Shown here piece after piece: positions 13,026 to 16,049 of a DNA stretch of 16,049 bases. Every line of letters begins with the position of its first letter. Positions within the stretch are counted from its first letter, which is position 1. The DNA comes from Acidimicrobiia bacterium (GTDB lineage: Bacteria; Actinomycetota; Acidimicrobiia; Acidimicrobiales; Iamiaceae): contig JAFBAD010000381.1 in assembly GCA_019247975.1 (NCBI GenBank), positions 1 through 16,049 on the forward strand, read 5' to 3'. The position numbers and the translations under genes are program-made. The notes under the pieces are model-generated. The model was given only the letters and a program-made list of their open reading frames with translations. It had not been told where the DNA came from and did no database searches.

Positions 13026-13642
13026 CGGCTCACCCGCAGGACGCGGTACCCCGCCCGGGACGCGAGTCGCTCGACCGTCCAGCCCTCGCCGGTCAGCCAC
13101 TTGGCGAGCGAGTCGGCACCGAGGTGCTTCTGGACGACCAGCCGAGCCTCACCCGTGGCCGCGAGACGGGCGAGCCACCGCTCGAGCAGCTCGTGGAGGT
13201 GGGCCTTGCCCGCCCGGATCGGCGGGTTCGACCACAGCCCGTCGAAGCGCACGTCGGCCGGGACGTCCTCGGGGGTCACGGCGTGCACGCGGTCGGCGAC
13301 GCCGTGGCGCACGGCGTTGGCGCGGCAGAGGTCGAGCGCACGCTCGTTGACGTCGATCGCCCACACGGCCGCGGCCGGCGAGCGCAGCGCGAGGGTCAGC
13401 GCGATGGGTCCGTAGCCGCAGCCGATGTCGGCGAGGATGCGAGCCGCGGGGTCGGGCCGTGCGTGGTCACGCAGGAGGAAGTCGGTGCCCGCGTCGATCC
13501 GCTCGGCGGAGAACACACCCCGGTCGGTCCCGAGCTCCAGGTCCACGTCGGCCAGCGCGAGGTGCACGCGGCCGGGGCGCGACGGCACCGTCGGCTGCGC
13601 CTCGAAGTACTGCCCGGTGCGGGCCGGCGGTCGGGACTCCAC
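13022..13642 (-). CDS. RsmC-like class I methyltransferase (probable rRNA guanine-N2 methyltransferase)
   Basis: S-adenosylmethionine-dependent methyltransferase of the small MTS domain family, to which RsmC (16S rRNA m2G1207) belongs. The protein has an N-terminal LxLxTDRGVFSxxRxDAGT segment (about 37-53), motif I DIGCGYGP at 72-79, an acidic ribose-binding residue at Asp97, and the catalytic NPPI at 139-142, which marks N-methyltransferases acting on guanine or adenine. At 206 residues it is a single-domain form, about half of E. coli RsmC. I chose GTG 13642, because a TANNNT box (TACCGT) ends exactly 7 nt upstream, predicting a leaderless message. ATG 13669 would lie upstream of that box. 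The stop overlaps the next gene, a second RNA methyltransferase, as GTGA. Confidence 0.88.
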   Translation of the reverse strand: MESRPPARTGQYFEAQPTVPSRPGRVHLALADVDLELGTDRGVFSAERIDAGTDFLLRDHARPDPAARILADIGCGYGPIALTLALRSPAAAVWAIDVNERALDLCRANAVRHGVADRVHAVTPEDVPADVRFDGLWSNPPIRAGKAHLHELLERWLARLAATGEARLVVQKHLGADSLAKWLTGEGWTVERLASRAGYRVLRVSR

Positions 13643-13649
13643 GGCGCCG

Positions 13650-13659
13650 ACGGTACCCT
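13650..13659. promoter_or_regulatory. Back-to-back -10 elements for the rsmC-like gene and def
   Basis: On the plus strand TACCCT (13654-13659) lies 8 nt before the def ATG. On the minus strand TACCGT (13655 down to 13650) lies 7 nt before the rsmC-like GTG. Both fit TANNNT and share the central TA of the GGTACC palindrome. Both transcripts would be leaderless. No -35 consensus is evident on either side. Confidence 0.55.
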
Positions 13660-13667
13660 TGGCCCCC

Positions 13668-14198
13668 ATGGTCCCTTACGAGATCCGGGTCATCGGCGAT
13701 CCCGTGCTCAAGCGGGTGGCCGAGGACGTCACCGACATCGACGGCGCCCTCGTCAAGCTCACCGACGACATGATCGAGACCATGTACGCCGCACCCGGGG
13801 CCGGCCTCGCCGCCCCGCAGATCGGCATCGAGAAGCGCATCTTCGTCTACGACCTCCACGACGACACCGGTCCGCACGTCCTGCTCAACGCCCGCATCAC
13901 GGAGTCCCGCGGCGAGTGGGCCTTCGACGAGGGGTGCCTGTCGGTGCCCGGTCTGTCGTGGGAGATCGTCCGGCCGAACGAGGTGCACGTCACCGGCGTC
14001 GACCTCGAGGGCAACGACGTGTCGATCGAGGCGTCCGAGTACGCCGGTCGGGTGTTCCAGCACGAGCTCGACCACCTCGAGGGCGTCCTGCTCATCGAGC
14101 GCCTCGACGACGACCAGAAGCGCTCGGCCAAGCGGGCGGTCCGCGAGATGCTGATGGGCCGCTCGGCGGCGCCGCAGCCGGGCCTCTCGTTCAACTAG
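13668..14198 (+). CDS. def: Peptide deformylase
   Basis: Metalloenzyme that removes the formyl group from the N-terminal methionine of new proteins. All three family motifs are intact: GAGLAAPQIG (44-53), EGCLS (88-92, with metal ligand Cys90) and HELDH (132-136, with His132 and His136 as ligands and Glu133 catalytic). Length is normal at 176 residues. ATG 13668 is chosen over in-frame upstream codons, which would extend into the divergent gene; it sits 8 nt after a TANNNT box with no ribosome site. Its start codon overlaps the CATG that also holds an unused minus-strand ATG. It is followed by fmt after a 14-nt gap, pairing the enzymes that remove and add the formyl group. Confidence 0.97.
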   Translation: MVPYEIRVIGDPVLKRVAEDVTDIDGALVKLTDDMIETMYAAPGAGLAAPQIGIEKRIFVYDLHDDTGPHVLLNARITESRGEWAFDEGCLSVPGLSWEIVRPNEVHVTGVDLEGNDVSIEASEYAGRVFQHELDHLEGVLLIERLDDDQKRSAKRAVREMLMGRSAAPQPGLSFN

Positions 14199-14212
14199 GG
14201 GCGGCGATCGTC

Positions 14213-15061
14213 CTGGCGCCCCCGTCGCGCCTCGTCTACCTCGGCACGCCGGAGATGGCGGTGCCGCCGCTCCGAGCCCTCGTCGACGCGGGCTTCGATG
14301 TCGCGCTGGTGGTGTCGCGCGCGGACCGACGCCGGGGTCGCGGGGGAGCGCTGTCGCCGAGCCCGGTCAAGGCGGCGGCGCTCGAGCTCGGCTTGCCGGT
14401 GAGCGAGCAGGTCGACGACGCGCTGACCGTGGGGGCGGACCTCGGCGTGGTGGTCGCGTTCGGTCGGATCATCAAGCCGCACGTGCTCGCCGCGCTGCCC
14501 ATGGTCAACGTGCACTTCTCGCTGCTGCCGCGCTGGCGGGGTGCGGCGCCCGTCGAACGGGCGCTGCTGGCCGGCGACGAGGTCACCGGTGTCTGCATCA
14601 TGGACGTCGAGGAGGGGCTCGACACCGGCGGCGTGTACGCCCGCGCCGAGGTGCCGATCGGTCCGGACACGACGGCCGACGCGCTGCGCGCCGAGCTGGT
14701 CGCGGTCGGGACGCCGCTCCTCGTCGAGACGCTCCAGCACGGTCTCGGCTCGCCGGAGCCGCAGCACGGCGACGTGACCTACGCCGAGAAGATCGACCCG
14801 GCCGAGCTGGAGATCGACTGGTCCCAACCGTCGGCCGAGATCGACCGGCTGGTGCGGCTCGGTGGCGCGTGGACGACGTCGGATGGCCGGCGGCTCAAGG
14901 TCTGGCGAGCGGCGCGCGCCGGGGAGGACGGCGTCACCGCGGTGACCGGCGACGGGTCGCTGCAGCTGCTCGAGGTGCAGCCCGAGGGCAAGGCCCGGAT
15001 GGCCGCCGCCGACTGGGCCCGAGGCGCTCGCGTCGCCTCGCCGGTCCGCTTCGGCGCATGA
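14213..15061 (+). CDS. fmt: Methionyl-tRNA formyltransferase, apparent CTG start
   Basis: Formylates initiator Met-tRNA using 10-formyltetrahydrofolate. The N-terminal Rossmann-like domain begins RLVYLGTPEMAVPPL. The catalytic triad lies in NVHFSLLPRWRGAAPVERALLAGD (Asn99, His101) and GLDTGG (Asp137); the 38-residue Asn-Asp spacing equals that in E. coli. The SLLPRWRGAAP motif is diagnostic. The C-terminal OB-like tRNA-binding domain ends LEVQPEGKARMAAADWARG and is compact; the whole is 282 residues against about 315 usually. No ATG, GTG or TTG occurs in frame between def and the first strand; the first ATG (in PEMAV) would remove that strand. CTG 14213 gives a normal N-terminus, with AGGGG at 14197-14201 upstream, so it is my best guess. 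The stop overlaps rsmB as ATGA. Confidence 0.93.
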   Translation: MAPPSRLVYLGTPEMAVPPLRALVDAGFDVALVVSRADRRRGRGGALSPSPVKAAALELGLPVSEQVDDALTVGADLGVVVAFGRIIKPHVLAALPMVNVHFSLLPRWRGAAPVERALLAGDEVTGVCIMDVEEGLDTGGVYARAEVPIGPDTTADALRAELVAVGTPLLVETLQHGLGSPEPQHGDVTYAEKIDPAELEIDWSQPSAEIDRLVRLGGAWTTSDGRRLKVWRAARAGEDGVTAVTGDGSLQLLEVQPEGKARMAAADWARGARVASPVRFGA

Positions 15062-16049
15062 GGTCGGCTCGGGCGGTCGCCATCGACGCACTCGTGCGCA
15101 TCGACGCCGAGGGCGCCTACGCGAACCTCCTCCTGCCGAAGCTCCTCGGTCGCGAAGACCTCTCGTCGCGCGACCGCGCCTTCGTCACCAACCTCGTCTA
15201 CGGGACGATGCGGATGCGGCGGGCGTGCGACTGGCTGGTCGACGCGTTCGTGGCGCGCGAGCTCGACCCGCCGGTGCGCGCCGCCCTGCGCATCGGCGCG
15301 TACCAGCTCGCGTTCCTCGACACGCCGCCGCACGCGGCGGTGGGCGAGACGGTCGACGCGGTGCCGAAGCGGGTGCGCGGTCTCGTCAACGCGGTGCTCC
15401 GCAAGGTCGCGGGCGCGCCGCACGACTACCCCGACGACGCGACCCGGCTGAGCTACCCGGACTGGATCGTCGAGCAGGTCGTTGCCGACCTCGGTGCGGA
15501 GGACGGCATCGCCGCGTTGGCCGCGATGAACGAGCCGGCCGAGGTGACCGAGCGCGACGACGGCTACGTGCAGGACCGCGCCTCCCAGCTCGTGACCGAG
15601 GCGGTCGGAGCCGGAGGCGGTGATCGCGTCGTCGACCTGTGCGCGGCGCCGGGCGGGAAGGCGACCGGCCTCGCGACGCGAGGCGCGGACGTGACCGCCT
15701 TGGATCTGCGGCCGGGGCGGGCGCGCCTGGTCGCCGGCAACGCGAAGCGGCTGGGCCTGCGGGTGCCGGTGGTGGTGGCCGACGGCCGCCATCCGCCGTT
15801 GCGTCCCGGCTCGGCCGACCGGGTGCTGGTCGACGCGCCGTGCTCGGGCCTCGGCGCGCTGCGCCGCCGGCCCGATGCCCGATGGCGCGTGGAGCCGGAC
15901 AGCGTCGATCGCCTGCGCGAGCTCCAACGCGCACTCGTCGACGAAGCGGTCACGTTGGTCGCGCCCGGCGGTGTCCTCGTCTACAGCGTGTGCACGTTGA
16001 CGGCCGCGGAGTCGCTCGCGATCGACGAGCACTTCGCGCGCGTGCATCC
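15058..16049 (+). CDS. rsmB: 16S rRNA m5C967 methyltransferase (3'-truncated by window edge)
   Basis: Methylates a cytosine in 16S rRNA using S-adenosylmethionine. About 330 residues are visible. A NusB-like RNA-binding domain fills roughly 1-135 (RAVAIDALVRID, SSRDRAFVTNLVYGTMRMR, ALRIGAYQLAFL, VNAVLRKV). The catalytic domain has VDLCAAPGGKAT from 192 and both catalytic cysteines: Cys262 in DAPCSG and Cys312 in YSVCTL, 50 residues apart as in E. coli RsmB. Between the domains, the usual linker of about 60 residues (from a Pro-rich LRxN segment to VQDxAS) is reduced to about 16 (MNEP at 157-160 to VQD at 171-173). The ATG shares ATGA with the fmt stop. Only the last part of the methyltransferase domain lies outside the window. 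Confidence 0.93.
   Translation, partial: MRSARAVAIDALVRIDAEGAYANLLLPKLLGREDLSSRDRAFVTNLVYGTMRMRRACDWLVDAFVARELDPPVRAALRIGAYQLAFLDTPPHAAVGETVDAVPKRVRGLVNAVLRKVAGAPHDYPDDATRLSYPDWIVEQVVADLGAEDGIAALAAMNEPAEVTERDDGYVQDRASQLVTEAVGAGGGDRVVDLCAAPGGKATGLATRGADVTALDLRPGRARLVAGNAKRLGLRVPVVVADGRHPPLRPGSADRVLVDAPCSGLGALRRRPDARWRVEPDSVDRLRELQRALVDEAVTLVAPGGVLVYSVCTLTAAESLAIDEHFARVH

Noticed and set aside
13643..13669. ATG 13669 as start of the rsmC-like gene
   Set aside because: It would place the start upstream of the proposed minus-strand -10 box and add nine residues (MGAKGTVGA) I do not recognise as part of the family; GTG 13642 fits better, though this is not proven.

Overview
This window is GC-rich DNA with actinobacterial gene order: carB-pyrD-pyrF-mihF-gmk-rpoZ-coaBC-metK-priA, then def-fmt-rsmB. 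As I recall it, streptomycetes and mycobacteria keep much of the same order. The actinobacterial IHF (mIHF), a PriA with its helicase motifs eroded, frequent GTG and TTG starts, and start codons preceded at 7-8 nt by a TANNNT box (leaderless mRNAs) all point to Actinomycetota. The sequence flavour, including a class 1 PyrD and short Gmk and RsmB forms, suggests a deep branch such as class Acidimicrobiia. That class-level placement is inference.

Layout. 1-4069 is the end of a pyrimidine operon (carB, pyrD, pyrF) with 4-base GTGA and ATGA start/stop overlaps. 4107-9659 is a block for nucleoid, GMP/GDP, transcription and cofactor functions: mihF and gmk, then rpoZ, coaBC and metK, then priA. Long inverted repeats lie between gmk and rpoZ and between metK and priA. 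9664-12476 is an accessory insertion of two secreted proteins. The first is a His/Pro/Thr-rich 248-residue protein. The second is an acidic, apparently lysine-free 655-residue protein with four 40-residue Cys-x13-Cys repeats and an LAQTG sortase signal. 12484-13642 holds two reverse-strand RNA methyltransferase genes (RsmC-like and SpoU/TrmH-like), overlapping by GTGA. They converge on the secreted genes across a shared hairpin and diverge from def across a back-to-back promoter. 13668-16049 is def, fmt and the start of rsmB, the formyl-methionine start/removal pair plus an rRNA m5C methyltransferase.

The most interesting part is the secreted pair and its control region: an AT-rich promoter with a duplicated ACTAGTC box, an intercistronic hairpin and an SD-led TTG start. 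The repeats resemble short chaplin-type Cys pairs and suggest a wall-anchored surface layer. I cannot name the system from sequence alone. Other points are two essential genes (gmk, fmt) with no ATG, GTG or TTG start where one is needed, a 46-nt near-perfect palindrome between metK and priA, and an RsmB lacking the usual linker domain.

The window is densely coding. The longest gene-free gap is about 112 nt (5004-5115), so there is no stretch over 300 bases without a gene. I see no tRNA, rRNA, CRISPR array, insertion sequence or phage gene. carB is cut by the left edge and rsmB by the right edge.
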